A stretch of 64,000 nt of DNA. Origin: an uncultured beta proteobacterium (GTDB taxonomy: Bacteria > Pseudomonadota > Gammaproteobacteria > Burkholderiales > Burkholderiaceae_C). The notes beneath the pieces are model-generated. The model saw only the letters and a program-made list of their open reading frames with translations. It had not been told where the DNA came from and made no database searches. Where the stretch lies: positions 141,090 to 205,089 of the forward strand of contig CAIQOO010000185.1 of NCBI GenBank assembly GCA_903873485.1, read 5' to 3'. Below, piece by piece: positions 34,888 to 43,207 of the stretch (position 1 is the stretch's first letter; every line of letters starts with the position of its first letter). The translations under genes were made by a program, and so were the position numbers.

Positions 34888-35600
34888 GCCGCATCCTTCT
34901 GACGCACACTGGCGACTACGAAAAAAATCAGCAGCGCCACGGCAATACCAAACCACTGAAAGGCATAACCCCGGTGCATGCCAACCCGATCTTCGGGCGG
35001 GTCCCAGCGGCGCACCAGCGCCGACCCGTCATCGCTGGTTTGCAGCAGCACCACCGGTTGCAGCGGCTGGTTGAGCAGACCGACAAAACGTGCCAGGTCC
35101 AGCCGGGACCATAATTTGGTGGCCGCTTCGGGATGGTCTGGCATCAGGAAAAACTTCTTGGTCGAGGGTACCAAGGCAAGGCCGGTAATCTGCACCCGAC
35201 CTGTCGGTGTGGCCACCACGGGCAACACGCCACGCCCCTGCGACCAGCCAATCCAGCCCCGGTTGACCAGAATGCGGGTATCGCTGCCGTCAATTCTTAG
35301 CGGAACAATGACGTGGACTCCGGGCAAGCCCTTGTACTGACGGTTGTCCAGAAAGACCTGGTGCTGCGGCTCATATTCGCCCGTGGCCACGATGGGCGCA
35401 TCACGAAGCTGTGCCGCATCCACCAGCGACTTGCCCACCTGAACCGCACCCAACTGGTTACGCGCAGCGCGCTGGTTCAGTTCAGCCTCAAGCCGATCAC
35501 CCTTGCCGGACTGCCACATGCCCAGATAAACAAACAGCCCCAAACCCGCTAGCAGGCCCAACAGGGGCAGCAACTTGAACTGAAAACGTAAATGGGTCAT
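34884..35600 (-). CDS. SURF1 family cytochrome oxidase assembly protein
   Basis: 238 aa from ATG 35600 (the frame starts at a TTG 6 nt earlier). Two membrane helices, near residues 10-28 and 210-228, flank a periplasmic SURF1 domain with YLGMWQSGKGDRL, GEYEPQHQVFLDNR, ILVNRGWIGWSQG and RGYAFQWFGIAVALLI. Supports heme A insertion into subunit I. Overlaps the following thioredoxin-like gene by 4 bp. Confidence 0.92.
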   Translation of the reverse strand: MTHLRFQFKLLPLLGLLAGLGLFVYLGMWQSGKGDRLEAELNQRAARNQLGAVQVGKSLVDAAQLRDAPIVATGEYEPQHQVFLDNRQYKGLPGVHVIVPLRIDGSDTRILVNRGWIGWSQGRGVLPVVATPTGRVQITGLALVPSTKKFFLMPDHPEAATKLWSRLDLARFVGLLNQPLQPVVLLQTSDDGSALVRRWDPPEDRVGMHRGYAFQWFGIAVALLIFFVVASVRQKDAA

Positions 35601-35694
35601 GAACAAATGGTAGAAGGCGCAAAGCCTGATTGTCCGTCAAGCGTGCCAAAGGCCAGTCCCGGATAATGGCGTGTCATTTTTGGGAAAGACCGCG

Positions 35695-35901
35695 ATGTTG
35701 GCAAAAATTTTGATTCTCTTGACCTTGGCAACCATTCTGGTCAGCTTGTTTAGCGCGCTGGCGCTGCTGTTCAAGAACGATGACGCATCCAAACGCAAGC
35801 GGGTGGTGCAGGCCCTGACAATCCGCATCGGGCTGTCGATTACCCTGTTTGTCTGCTTGCTGGCCAGTTTGTACTTTGGACTGATTCCGGGGCGCGGTTG
35901 A
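35695..35901 (+). CDS. Twin-transmembrane protein (DUF2909 family)
   Basis: 68 aa from ATG 35695 (MLAKILILLTLATILVS); an ATG-equivalent start at 35671 is less likely. Two hydrophobic helices separated by the basic loop KNDDASKRKRVVQALTIRI. Small proteins of this type are regularly found in proteobacterial cytochrome oxidase clusters; function unknown. It is the only + strand gene in the oxidase cluster. Confidence 0.75.
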   Translation: MLAKILILLTLATILVSLFSALALLFKNDDASKRKRVVQALTIRIGLSITLFVCLLASLYFGLIPGRG

Positions 35902-35950
35902 CGACGCAGTGCCAAGCGCCCGGGCGGGTTGGGGGAGGCGCGCCTGAACG

Positions 35951-36814
35951 CTACAAAATATAGACAAACACAAACAGAATCAGCCACACCACATCGACAA
36001 AGTGCCAGTACCAGGCAACAGCCTCAAAAGCAAAGTGGTTGTGCTCGGAAAAATGTCCGCTCATCCCGCGGCCCAGCATGACCATCAGCATGATGGTGCC
36101 CAGCGTGACGTGCAGGCCGTGAAAGCCGGTCAGGATGTAAAAAGTGGCGCCATAAACACCGGCACCCAGCGTCAAGCCCATTTCGGCGTAAGCATGGGCA
36201 TACTCATAAATCTGAAAGCCCATGAAGGTCATGCCCAGCGCCACCGTCATCGCCAAACCCCAGTTCAACTGGCTGCGCTTGCCCTTGATCAGCCCCCAAT
36301 GCGCCCAGGTCAAGGTGGCACCCGAGGTCAGCAGCAGCATGGTGTTGATGGCCGGAATGCCCCAGGCATGCATCGGTGAAAACGGGTCGCCCAGCGGACC
36401 GGCACTGGGCCAGACACTGGTAAATTTTTCATAAGGCGTGAACACTGCCTCATAGCCACTGAGTTCAGGCAGCGATATCTGGCGGATGTAATACAGGGCA
36501 CCAAAAAAGCAGGCGAAAAACATCACCTCAGAGAAGATGAACCAGACCATGCCGATGCGGTAAGAGCGGTCTTCCCATTGGGTGTAGGCACCCCGCAGGT
36601 TCTCGCTGATCAGTTCGCCAAACCAGCCCACCACCACATAGGTGATCAGCGCCGCACCCGCCAACATGCTCCAGACACCGGACGGTGTGCCATTGATTTT
36701 GAAGATGAAGCCCAGCGCCGTGAGAAAAACACCCACCGATAGGTAAGTGGAGTAACGGCTGGCTGCCGGCACATAGTAATGGCCCCGGGCGGCAGTGGTT
36801 GCGGCATGCGTCAT
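35951..36814 (-). CDS. ctaE: Cytochrome c oxidase subunit III
   Basis: 287 aa, seven hydrophobic helices. Family text: YYVPAASRYSTYLSVGVFLTALGF at the start, FIFSEVMFFACFFGALYYI, NTMLLLTSGATLTWAHWGL, GFHGLHVTLGTIMLMVML, FAFEAVAWYWHFVDVVWLILFVFVYI. Stabilises the catalytic core in the inner membrane. It is the last gene of the ctaC-ctaD-ctaG run; 17 bp after ctaG. Confidence 0.95.
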   Translation of the reverse strand: MTHAATTAARGHYYVPAASRYSTYLSVGVFLTALGFIFKINGTPSGVWSMLAGAALITYVVVGWFGELISENLRGAYTQWEDRSYRIGMVWFIFSEVMFFACFFGALYYIRQISLPELSGYEAVFTPYEKFTSVWPSAGPLGDPFSPMHAWGIPAINTMLLLTSGATLTWAHWGLIKGKRSQLNWGLAMTVALGMTFMGFQIYEYAHAYAEMGLTLGAGVYGATFYILTGFHGLHVTLGTIMLMVMLGRGMSGHFSEHNHFAFEAVAWYWHFVDVVWLILFVFVYIL

Positions 36815-36831
36815 CGTGTGATCCTTCCGTG

Positions 36832-37389
36832 TCAGTTCGCCTTGACGGCTTCAAAAAATGCGTAAGAGAGCGTGACCGTTCCCAAGTCACGATCCATGTT
36901 GGGGTTGACGACAAACACCACCGGCATGGTGCGGGTCTCGCCTGGCTGAAAGGTTTGCTGGCTAAAGCAAAAACATTCCAGTTTTTCAAAAAACCGGGTC
37001 GCTGCCGCTGGCGTGACACTGGGCACGGCTTGACCGACAAACACCCGCCCGCTGGTGTTTTTCACGGTGTAGTTGGTCCGGGTGATTTCGCCAGGGTGAA
37101 CCCGCACCGAAAACTGTTCTGGCTTGAACTGCAGACCGACACCGGGCATGGTATGGCTTAAAAATTCGACTTTCACCGTACGGGTCAGATCGACCTGGGT
37201 ATTCTGATCCGCCACGATGGGGGCTGAATTGGTCTTGCCGTTCAAGCCGGTCAGACGGCAAAACGCGTCATACAGCGGCACCATGGCAAAGCCAAAACCG
37301 ACAAAAAACAGGGCTACCAGGCTCAGACGCACGGCCAGTCGGTGGTTGCTGTTCTGACGCTGTTGCGCTTCGGTCAGAGTGGTGCTCAT
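36832..37389 (-). CDS. ctaG: Cytochrome c oxidase assembly protein CtaG (COX11)
   Basis: 185 aa from ATG 37389, coupled to the small gene upstream by ATGA. One N-terminal membrane helix (LAVRLSLVALFFVGFGFAMVP), then a periplasmic immunoglobulin-like domain with the Cu-binding motif CFCF (LECFCFSQQ). Delivers copper to CuB of subunit I. Confidence 0.93.
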   Translation of the reverse strand: MSTTLTEAQQRQNSNHRLAVRLSLVALFFVGFGFAMVPLYDAFCRLTGLNGKTNSAPIVADQNTQVDLTRTVKVEFLSHTMPGVGLQFKPEQFSVRVHPGEITRTNYTVKNTSGRVFVGQAVPSVTPAAATRFFEKLECFCFSQQTFQPGETRTMPVVFVVNPNMDRDLGTVTLSYAFFEAVKAN

Positions 37390-37544
37390 AGCGGCCGGTA
37401 CTTCCATAGCGCGCCCAGAAACATCAGCAGCACAATCAAACCGACAAACAGTCCCAGGCGAACATTGGCCGCCTTGCGCTTGTCCCACTCTTCTGGGTCA
37501 AATTCGGGTTTGGGGGACACAGGCAGTTTCATGGATTGACTCAT
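37386..37544 (-). CDS. Cytochrome oxidase small assembly protein
   Basis: A 52-aa product from ATG 37544 (or 48 aa from ATG 37532). Sequence begins MSQSMKLPVSPKPEFDPEEW, followed by a charged DKRKAANVR and a single membrane helix (LGLFVGLIVLLMFLGALW), and ends KYRPL. The stop overlaps the ctaG start (ATGA). Small single-helix proteins at this place between ctaD and ctaG are usual in betaproteobacteria. Confidence 0.8.
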   Translation of the reverse strand: MSQSMKLPVSPKPEFDPEEWDKRKAANVRLGLFVGLIVLLMFLGALWKYRPL

Positions 37545-37564
37545 TGACTCAAGCAGGAACGTAC

Positions 37565-39169
37565 TTACTTGATTTCAGGCGGAGTTTCAAAGGTGTGGTA
37601 GGGCGCGGGCGACGGCACGGTCCACTCCAGGCCTTCAGCGCCCTCCCAGGCTTTGGCCTGCGCCTTTTCGCCACCACGGATGTTCTGGATCACGTTATAG
37701 ACAAAAATCAGGTGTGAGGCACCCAGAATGAAAGCACCCACGCTCGATATCATGTTCCATTCGGCAAACATCAGCGGGTAGTCAGGTATGCGGCGCGGCA
37801 TGCCGGCCAGACCGACAAAAAACTGCGGAATAAAGGTGATGTTGAAGCCCACCACCGCCACCCAGAAATGCCACTTGCCCAGGGATTCATTGAGCATGTG
37901 GCCGGTCCACTTTGGCAGCCAATAGTAAATGGCGGCCATCGCGCCCATCACCGCAGAGGGGTAAAACGCATAGTGAAAATGGGCCACCAGAAAGTAGGCA
38001 TTGTGGTACTGCGGGTCAGCCGCTGCATCTGACAAGGCAAGACCAGTCAGGCCGCCCCAGCCAAACAACACCAAAAAACCTAAAGCGAACAGCATCGGGG
38101 TCTCAAACGTCATCGAACCCTTCCAGACTGAGGCAATCCAGCAAAAGAACAGCACCGCCAGCGGGAACGAAATCGCCATGGTGATGTACATGAAGTAAAT
38201 CTGGCTGCCAATCGACATGCCGCTGGTGAACATGTGGTGCGCCCAGACAATCACGCCCAAGCCAGCAATCGCCCAGAACGCATACACCTGCGCCTTGTAG
38301 CCATAGGTGGGCTTGCGGGTGAAGGCCGACAGTACATGCGGAATGGCGCCGGCAATCGGCAGCAGCAGCACATAGACCTCGGGGTGGCCCATGAACCAGA
38401 AAATGTGTTGCCACAGCACCGGGTCACCGCCGCCGGCAGCGTTGAAGAAATGCGTGTCAAAGTGGCGATCCATCAGCACCATGGTGACGCCACCGGCAAA
38501 TACCGGCATGATGGTGATCAACAGTACTGCTGTCATCAAAAACCCATGGGCGAACAGCGGCATCTTCATCAGCGTCATGCCAGGCGCACGCATATTGACA
38601 ATGGTCACAATGACATTGATGGAGCCCAGAATGGATGACACGCCGAGCATGTGGATGGCAAAAATGGCAAAGTCCATGCCCCAGCCGCTCTGAATTGACA
38701 GCGGTGCGTACAGCGTCCAGCCGGTATCGACCGCGCCCGGGCCAATGCCAAAGATGCCCAAAAAGAAGGGCAGCGTCAACATGACGGCGGCCGGCGGCAA
38801 AATCCAGAAACCCCAGTTGTTCAGACGCGGCAAGGCCATGTCGGGCGCACCGATCACCATCGGCAGCATGTAATTAGCCAGGCCAGTCGCGACAGGCATG
38901 GCAAAACCAAACACCATAACCAGGCCATGCAAGGTGATAAGCTGGTTAAAAAACTCGGGCTGTATGAATTGCAAACCGGGCTGGAACAACTCGGCGCGCA
39001 CCGCCAGAATCATCGCACCACCGATAAACAGCATCACAAACCCGAAAATCAGGTACATGATGCCGATATCCTTGTGGTTGGTGGTTTCCAGCCAGCGGAT
39101 GAATCCGCCAGAGTAGTGCCCGCCGTGAGAATCACCGTGCGGTATGCCATGCGACATATCGTGTGCCAT
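37565..39169 (-). CDS. ctaD: Cytochrome c oxidase subunit I
   Basis: 534 aa from ATG 39169, with AGGAG 6 nt upstream. Twelve membrane helices; low-spin heme ligand in ITLHGLVMVFGF, the CuB/Tyr site GHPEVYVLLLP, the His pair AHHMFTSG, and heme ligands VAHFHY. His-rich N-terminus (MAHDMSHGIPHGDSHGGHYSGG). The catalytic subunit of the aa3-type oxidase: heme a, heme a3-CuB. Follows ctaC in the operon. Confidence 0.96.
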   Translation of the reverse strand: MAHDMSHGIPHGDSHGGHYSGGFIRWLETTNHKDIGIMYLIFGFVMLFIGGAMILAVRAELFQPGLQFIQPEFFNQLITLHGLVMVFGFAMPVATGLANYMLPMVIGAPDMALPRLNNWGFWILPPAAVMLTLPFFLGIFGIGPGAVDTGWTLYAPLSIQSGWGMDFAIFAIHMLGVSSILGSINVIVTIVNMRAPGMTLMKMPLFAHGFLMTAVLLITIMPVFAGGVTMVLMDRHFDTHFFNAAGGGDPVLWQHIFWFMGHPEVYVLLLPIAGAIPHVLSAFTRKPTYGYKAQVYAFWAIAGLGVIVWAHHMFTSGMSIGSQIYFMYITMAISFPLAVLFFCWIASVWKGSMTFETPMLFALGFLVLFGWGGLTGLALSDAAADPQYHNAYFLVAHFHYAFYPSAVMGAMAAIYYWLPKWTGHMLNESLGKWHFWVAVVGFNITFIPQFFVGLAGMPRRIPDYPLMFAEWNMISSVGAFILGASHLIFVYNVIQNIRGGEKAQAKAWEGAEGLEWTVPSPAPYHTFETPPEIK

Positions 39170-39219
39170 TGACTGCTCCTTATTGCTCAAAATCTTGAAT
39201 CTGGACGACCGTTTATAGG

Positions 39220-40128
39220 TTACGGCGCGGCGCGAGCCAGCAGTACCGGTTTGATCACCGGTGCGGCTGTGGCCACCACGGGTGTTGGCTCTGGCACCCC
39301 GACTGCTGCCGCAGCGACCGGGGCTTTGACGGCGGCGGGCTTCTTGCTGGCCAGCCATTGGGCAAACTGTTCCTGCGTTACCACATTGACCACCACCGGC
39401 ATAAAACCGTGCTCCTTGCCACACAGCTCCGAGCACTGGCCCCGGTAGGTGCCGGTTTTTTCAACGGTTGCCCAGAACTCGCGCAGAAAACCCGGCACCG
39501 CATCGCGCTTGACACCAAAGGCCGGTACCCACCAACTGTGAATCACATCGTTGGACGTGGTGATGAAACGCACCTTTTTGCCAACCGGCAGCACCAGCGG
39601 GTTGTCCACTTCAAGCAAATAGTGCTCGCCTTTGGCTTCGCTGTTGTCGATTTGCGCGCGCGGCGTGACCAGGCGGCTGGTGAAGCTGACCCCTTCTGCC
39701 GGAAATTCGTATTGCCAAAGCCATTGACTGCCGGTGACCTTGACCACCAGTTCGGCATCGGTTTTGGTGTCTTCGTACATCAGCACGGCGTGCAGGGCGG
39801 GAATGCCAAACACCACATAATCGATAAAAAACAACAGTGCAAATGGCGACAGCACCCACAACCACTGCTTGCGGCTGGTCGGTGCAGCAAAGTTGACCGC
39901 CTTGAACCCGACCGCTTTGCGGTGGGTGTAAAACGAGTACATCAGCAAGCCAAACACCAAGAAAAACAGGATCAGAATCACCACCATGACCAGGTTGTGC
40001 ATGTGCAGTGTTTCGTGCGCAATCGGGGTCACCGGCTCGGGGAAGTTGTAGGCATAACCCGCCAAAGCAGCGGCTGACCCGAGAGCCATCAAAACACAAA
40101 GGCCAAACCTGTAAAAGCTACGCATCAT
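39220..40128 (-). CDS. ctaC: Cytochrome c oxidase subunit II
   Basis: 302 aa from ATG 40128 (AAGGA 6 nt upstream; ATG also at 40125). Signal-like first helix, two membrane helices (LVMVVILILFFLVFGLLMY; WVLSPFALLFFIDYVVFGI), and a periplasmic cupredoxin domain with the CuA site CSELCGKEHGFM. No cytochrome c domain follows; instead a 45-residue Ala/Pro/Val-rich tail. It accepts electrons from cytochrome c. First gene of the oxidase operon, with an FNR-type box directly upstream. Confidence 0.95.
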   Translation of the reverse strand: MMRSFYRFGLCVLMALGSAAALAGYAYNFPEPVTPIAHETLHMHNLVMVVILILFFLVFGLLMYSFYTHRKAVGFKAVNFAAPTSRKQWLWVLSPFALLFFIDYVVFGIPALHAVLMYEDTKTDAELVVKVTGSQWLWQYEFPAEGVSFTSRLVTPRAQIDNSEAKGEHYLLEVDNPLVLPVGKKVRFITTSNDVIHSWWVPAFGVKRDAVPGFLREFWATVEKTGTYRGQCSELCGKEHGFMPVVVNVVTQEQFAQWLASKKPAAVKAPVAAAAVGVPEPTPVVATAAPVIKPVLLARAAP

Positions 40129-40161
40129 TTGCTGTCCTTGCCATGGGAATTCATCAATCCG

Positions 40162-40175
40162 TTGATATCGATCAA
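40162..40175. promoter_or_regulatory. FNR/Anr-type box upstream of ctaC
   Basis: TTGAT-ATCG-ATCAA, a perfect match to the TTGAT-N4-ATCAA consensus, 34 bp upstream of the ctaC start codon. The closeness to the gene predicts repression when oxygen is low. Confidence 0.7.
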
Positions 40176-40461
40176 ATGATTCTAGACGATGAAATTGTCC
40201 TGACCGGCGCAAATCATCCGGGGGAAAACCCGAACTTGTGGCAGCAGATCGTGATTGAAAACGCAAGTTGGTCCGCTCCCTGCGGATCGCGGACGCCGGC
40301 GGCATGACACACTCGGCTCATGGATAATGACTTTCCATGGTTTTGTCTGTTTTCTTGTTTCCTCCAGGCTGGCAGCACGGCGTGCCGGTTGGCATCTTGA
40401 ACAGCGTCAACAGAGCAATGCATCACGCTGTGGCACCGATGCCACCGGGACTTGCGGCATC

Positions 40462-40523
40462 ATGTGCCTGATCGCCTGGCACTGGCAGCCTGCCAGCCCG
40501 ACACCGTTGCTGCTGCTGGCCAA
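40462..40523 (+). pseudogene. Remnant of an NRDE (TANGO2-like) protein gene
   Basis: ATG 40462 begins MCLIAWHWQPASPTPLLLLA, closely resembling the N-terminus of NRDE family proteins, but the diagnostic NRDEF that should follow is replaced by KNHKLSEP and the rest of the ~250-aa gene is absent. The remaining 40129-40574 (446 bp) contains only the FNR box and no other supportable gene. Confidence 0.45.
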
Positions 40524-40574
40524 AAATCACAAGCTCTCTGAGCCCGCGCTGGGCAACTCAGCTTGCAGCCATTT

Positions 40575-41024
40575 CTATTGCAGGGTTTTCTTGAGAATCT
40601 CAGGCAAGGCCAACGGCATAACGGAGATGCCCTCTTTGATGAGCGAAGCGGTTTGAACCAGTGTCGCTAATCCCCGGATGCCGCGTTCGTGCGATTCACC
40701 ATAATGAATTCGACGAGCCTCCTGAGCGAAATCCTCACCAACATCCTCGGTGTTTTTCAGAATCTGACGGGCGGCCTCAAGCCAGCTTTCCTGCAATGGT
40801 CTGGAAACATCTGTTGACAGCGCAGCCGAAGGCTGAATTTCAGCTTGACCGATTCTGCCAAGATTGAGTCGGGGTGCGCTGAGTTGCTTGACAACCTGGA
40901 CATCGCCACACAATGGGCACTCGACCAACGCGCGCTGGCACTGCACCTGAAAATCGCTCTCGGAGGCAAACCAGCCTTCAAAAACATGTTGCCCGGACAA
41001 GCACTGCAAGTCAAAAACAATCAT
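40575..41024 (-). CDS. DUF1178 family protein
   Basis: 149 aa. Starts MIVFDLQCLSGQHVFEGWF and has the paired cysteines CPLCG near residue 37 plus Cys8, as expected for a small zinc-ribbon-like domain at the N-terminus; a helical C-terminal half includes EEARRIHYGESHERGIRG-like text (AQEARRIHYGESHERGIRG). Function unknown. It is 15 bp downstream of the NUDIX gene, at the end of the nuo run. Confidence 0.85.
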   Translation of the reverse strand: MIVFDLQCLSGQHVFEGWFASESDFQVQCQRALVECPLCGDVQVVKQLSAPRLNLGRIGQAEIQPSAALSTDVSRPLQESWLEAARQILKNTEDVGEDFAQEARRIHYGESHERGIRGLATLVQTASLIKEGISVMPLALPEILKKTLQ

Positions 41025-41039
41025 GCCAGAGCGCGCGAT

Positions 41040-41624
41040 CTAACAGCCGCCAGCCGACCAATCAAGCGTCCAGGCACCAGACAGAAAATTTTGCAGCCAA
41101 AAAGCCGCAACCAATGTTTTTGCATCCGTCACTGTCCCATTTCGACACCATTCAAGCAATTGGGTCGGCGTGGCCGTAAACACATCCAGGAATTCACCCT
41201 CGTCCAAAGCACGGCGCCCGGCTATCAACCCGCAGGCAAACCAAATATCTATACGCTCGGTGGAATAAGAGATGACCGGATGCAAAGAACCCGCAAAAGC
41301 CCAAGAGCTTGCTCTGAACCCGGTTTCCTCACGTAACTCCCGCTGTGCACATTGAAACGATTGTTCACCCGGATCAAGCTTGCCAGCCGGAAACTCGATC
41401 ATCACGCGCTCCATCGGGTATCTGAACTGCCGCTCCAGGACAAGTTCCCAGCCGCCTTGGACATCCTCCAACATGGGAATAACCATGACCGCACCAGGAT
41501 GAAGCACATACTCTCTTGCCGCGACTTGACCATTGGAGAGCTCAACCGTATCGCGAAAGGCATGAAGCAATTTACCCTTAAAAAGCTCAGCACCGCCAAT
41601 TTTTTTTTCCAGCAGATGCGTCAC
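41040..41624 (-). CDS. NUDIX hydrolase (ADP-ribose pyrophosphatase-like)
   Basis: 194 aa if started at GTG 41624 (THLLEKKIGGAELFKGK...); the open frame runs to 41717 inside nuoN, and GTG 41669 is an alternative. The full NUDIX box is present: G-KLDPG-E-QSFQCAQ-REL-R-EE-T-GF. The layout (EYVLHPGAVMVIPML before the box, then a C-terminal WCRNGTVTDAKT) matches ADP-ribose/nucleoside-diphosphate-sugar pyrophosphatases. Situated directly after nuoN, probably co-transcribed. Confidence 0.82.
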   Translation of the reverse strand: MTHLLEKKIGGAELFKGKLLHAFRDTVELSNGQVAAREYVLHPGAVMVIPMLEDVQGGWELVLERQFRYPMERVMIEFPAGKLDPGEQSFQCAQRELREETGFRASSWAFAGSLHPVISYSTERIDIWFACGLIAGRRALDEGEFLDVFTATPTQLLEWCRNGTVTDAKTLVAAFWLQNFLSGAWTLDWSAGGC

Positions 41625-41682
41625 GGCAGCGGATGGATTGAGCGATGCAAGATAGGGTGGTAGGCCCACAATCGCGACCAAA

Positions 41683-43170
41683 TCAGGTCGTGAGCATTTT
41701 GTAAACCGCACCTGCACACAAGGTCATCAGTCCACCAGGCAGCAAACCCAGAAAGAGCAGCAGACCGCCATTGAGTGTGAGCACAGCGCGAACATCAAGC
41801 GAAGCAGTCACTGCGGTTGCAGTAATTGGTGCATCAAAATACATCACCTTGACAACCCGCAAATAGTAAAACGCGCCAATCAGGGACATCATGACCGCAA
41901 AGACAGCCAAAGCAATGTGAGAGCTGTCACCAGTGGCCACCAAGGCCTGCAAAACAGCCAGTTTGGCATAAAAACCGACCATAGGCGGAATACCTGACAA
42001 TGAAAACAGACACATGGCCATGATGCCCGCATAAAAGGGGCTACGTTGATTCAAGCCAGCAAAGTCAGATATCTCCTCACTCTCGAACCCCTGGCGTGAC
42101 AACAAAAGAATAACGCCAAAACTCGCCAATGTCGTCAATACGTAAGACACGACATAGAACATGGATGAGCTGTAAGCATTGCCTGCCGCCTCAGCGTGGC
42201 CATTGACCACGCCCGACATCAAGCCAATCAAAACAAAACCCATGTGAGAAATAGTCGAAAAAGCGAGCATTCTCTTGATGTTGGTTTGCGCGATCGCCGC
42301 CAGATTGCCAACCGCCAACGAACCAATGGCCAACAGCATCAACATCTGCTGCCAATCAACCGCCAACGGTGAAAGGCCTTCAACAAGCAACCGGATAAAC
42401 ACCGCAAACGCGGCTAACTTGGGTGCTCCGCCCACCAGCAAAGTGACCACTGTTGGTGCGCCCTGGTAAACATCGGGAATCCACATGTGAAATGGAACAA
42501 CACCGAGCTTGAAAGCCAAACCCGCCACCACAAATACCAATCCGAAAACAAGCACCTGGTGTTTAATTTCGCCAGAGTTGATCGCCTTAAAAACCTCATG
42601 AAGATCCAGCGAACCCGTGGCACCATAAAGCATGGACATCCCATAAAGCAGAAATCCGGAGGCCATCGCGCCAAGGACAAAATATTTCATGGCTGCTTCG
42701 ATGGCGACAGCATTGTCACGACGAAGTGCTACCAGCGCATAGCTAGACAAGGTCAACAATTCAATGCCCATGTAAATGACAAGGAAGTTATTCCCTGAAA
42801 TCATGACAAACATTCCCAAAAGTGCAAACAGGCTCAATGTGAACAACTCTCCACCGGCCAGCATATCTCGGCTGGCCGCGTAAGCACGACCATATACCAA
42901 GGTCACCATCACCGCCAACGCAGCAAAACACTTCAGCCAGTTACCCATGGGATCGCTGACAATCATGTTGCCAAATCCGTAGAGCGTTGCGCCCTCACTT
43001 GCATAACTGGCCTGAAAAGCCGCAACGGCAGCTAGCGTGAAAAGAGTCAGAATATAAGTCGGTGTGCGACCGGCTCTCTTGACACCTAGATCAAAAATGG
43101 CAATCACGCAAGCCATCACCAGCAAGAGCAATTCAGGGTAAACGGCAATCAAACTGAGTCTGTCAATCAT
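41683..43170 (-). CDS. nuoN: NADH-quinone oxidoreductase subunit N
   Basis: 495 aa, about fourteen helices. An antiporter-like proton-pumping membrane subunit of complex I (Mrp family). Typical text: [65 protein letters not shown] (conserved Lys region) and [15 protein letters not shown]. Last nuo gene; the NUDIX frame overlaps or abuts its end. Confidence 0.96.
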   Translation of the reverse strand: MIDRLSLIAVYPELLLLVMACVIAIFDLGVKRAGRTPTYILTLFTLAAVAAFQASYASEGATLYGFGNMIVSDPMGNWLKCFAALAVMVTLVYGRAYAASRDMLAGGELFTLSLFALLGMFVMISGNNFLVIYMGIELLTLSSYALVALRRDNAVAIEAAMKYFVLGAMASGFLLYGMSMLYGATGSLDLHEVFKAINSGEIKHQVLVFGLVFVVAGLAFKLGVVPFHMWIPDVYQGAPTVVTLLVGGAPKLAAFAVFIRLLVEGLSPLAVDWQQMLMLLAIGSLAVGNLAAIAQTNIKRMLAFSTISHMGFVLIGLMSGVVNGHAEAAGNAYSSSMFYVVSYVLTTLASFGVILLLSRQGFESEEISDFAGLNQRSPFYAGIMAMCLFSLSGIPPMVGFYAKLAVLQALVATGDSSHIALAVFAVMMSLIGAFYYLRVVKVMYFDAPITATAVTASLDVRAVLTLNGGLLLFLGLLPGGLMTLCAGAVYKMLTT

Positions 43171-43207
43171 TTGAATCTCTTATCTCTATTAAACCAGCAA
43201 GGGCTGA

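Noticed and set aside
37390..37488. Upstream extension of ctaG
   Set aside because: It overlaps the small assembly gene in another frame; the ATG at 37389 is coupled to that gene's stop and gives the usual CtaG length.
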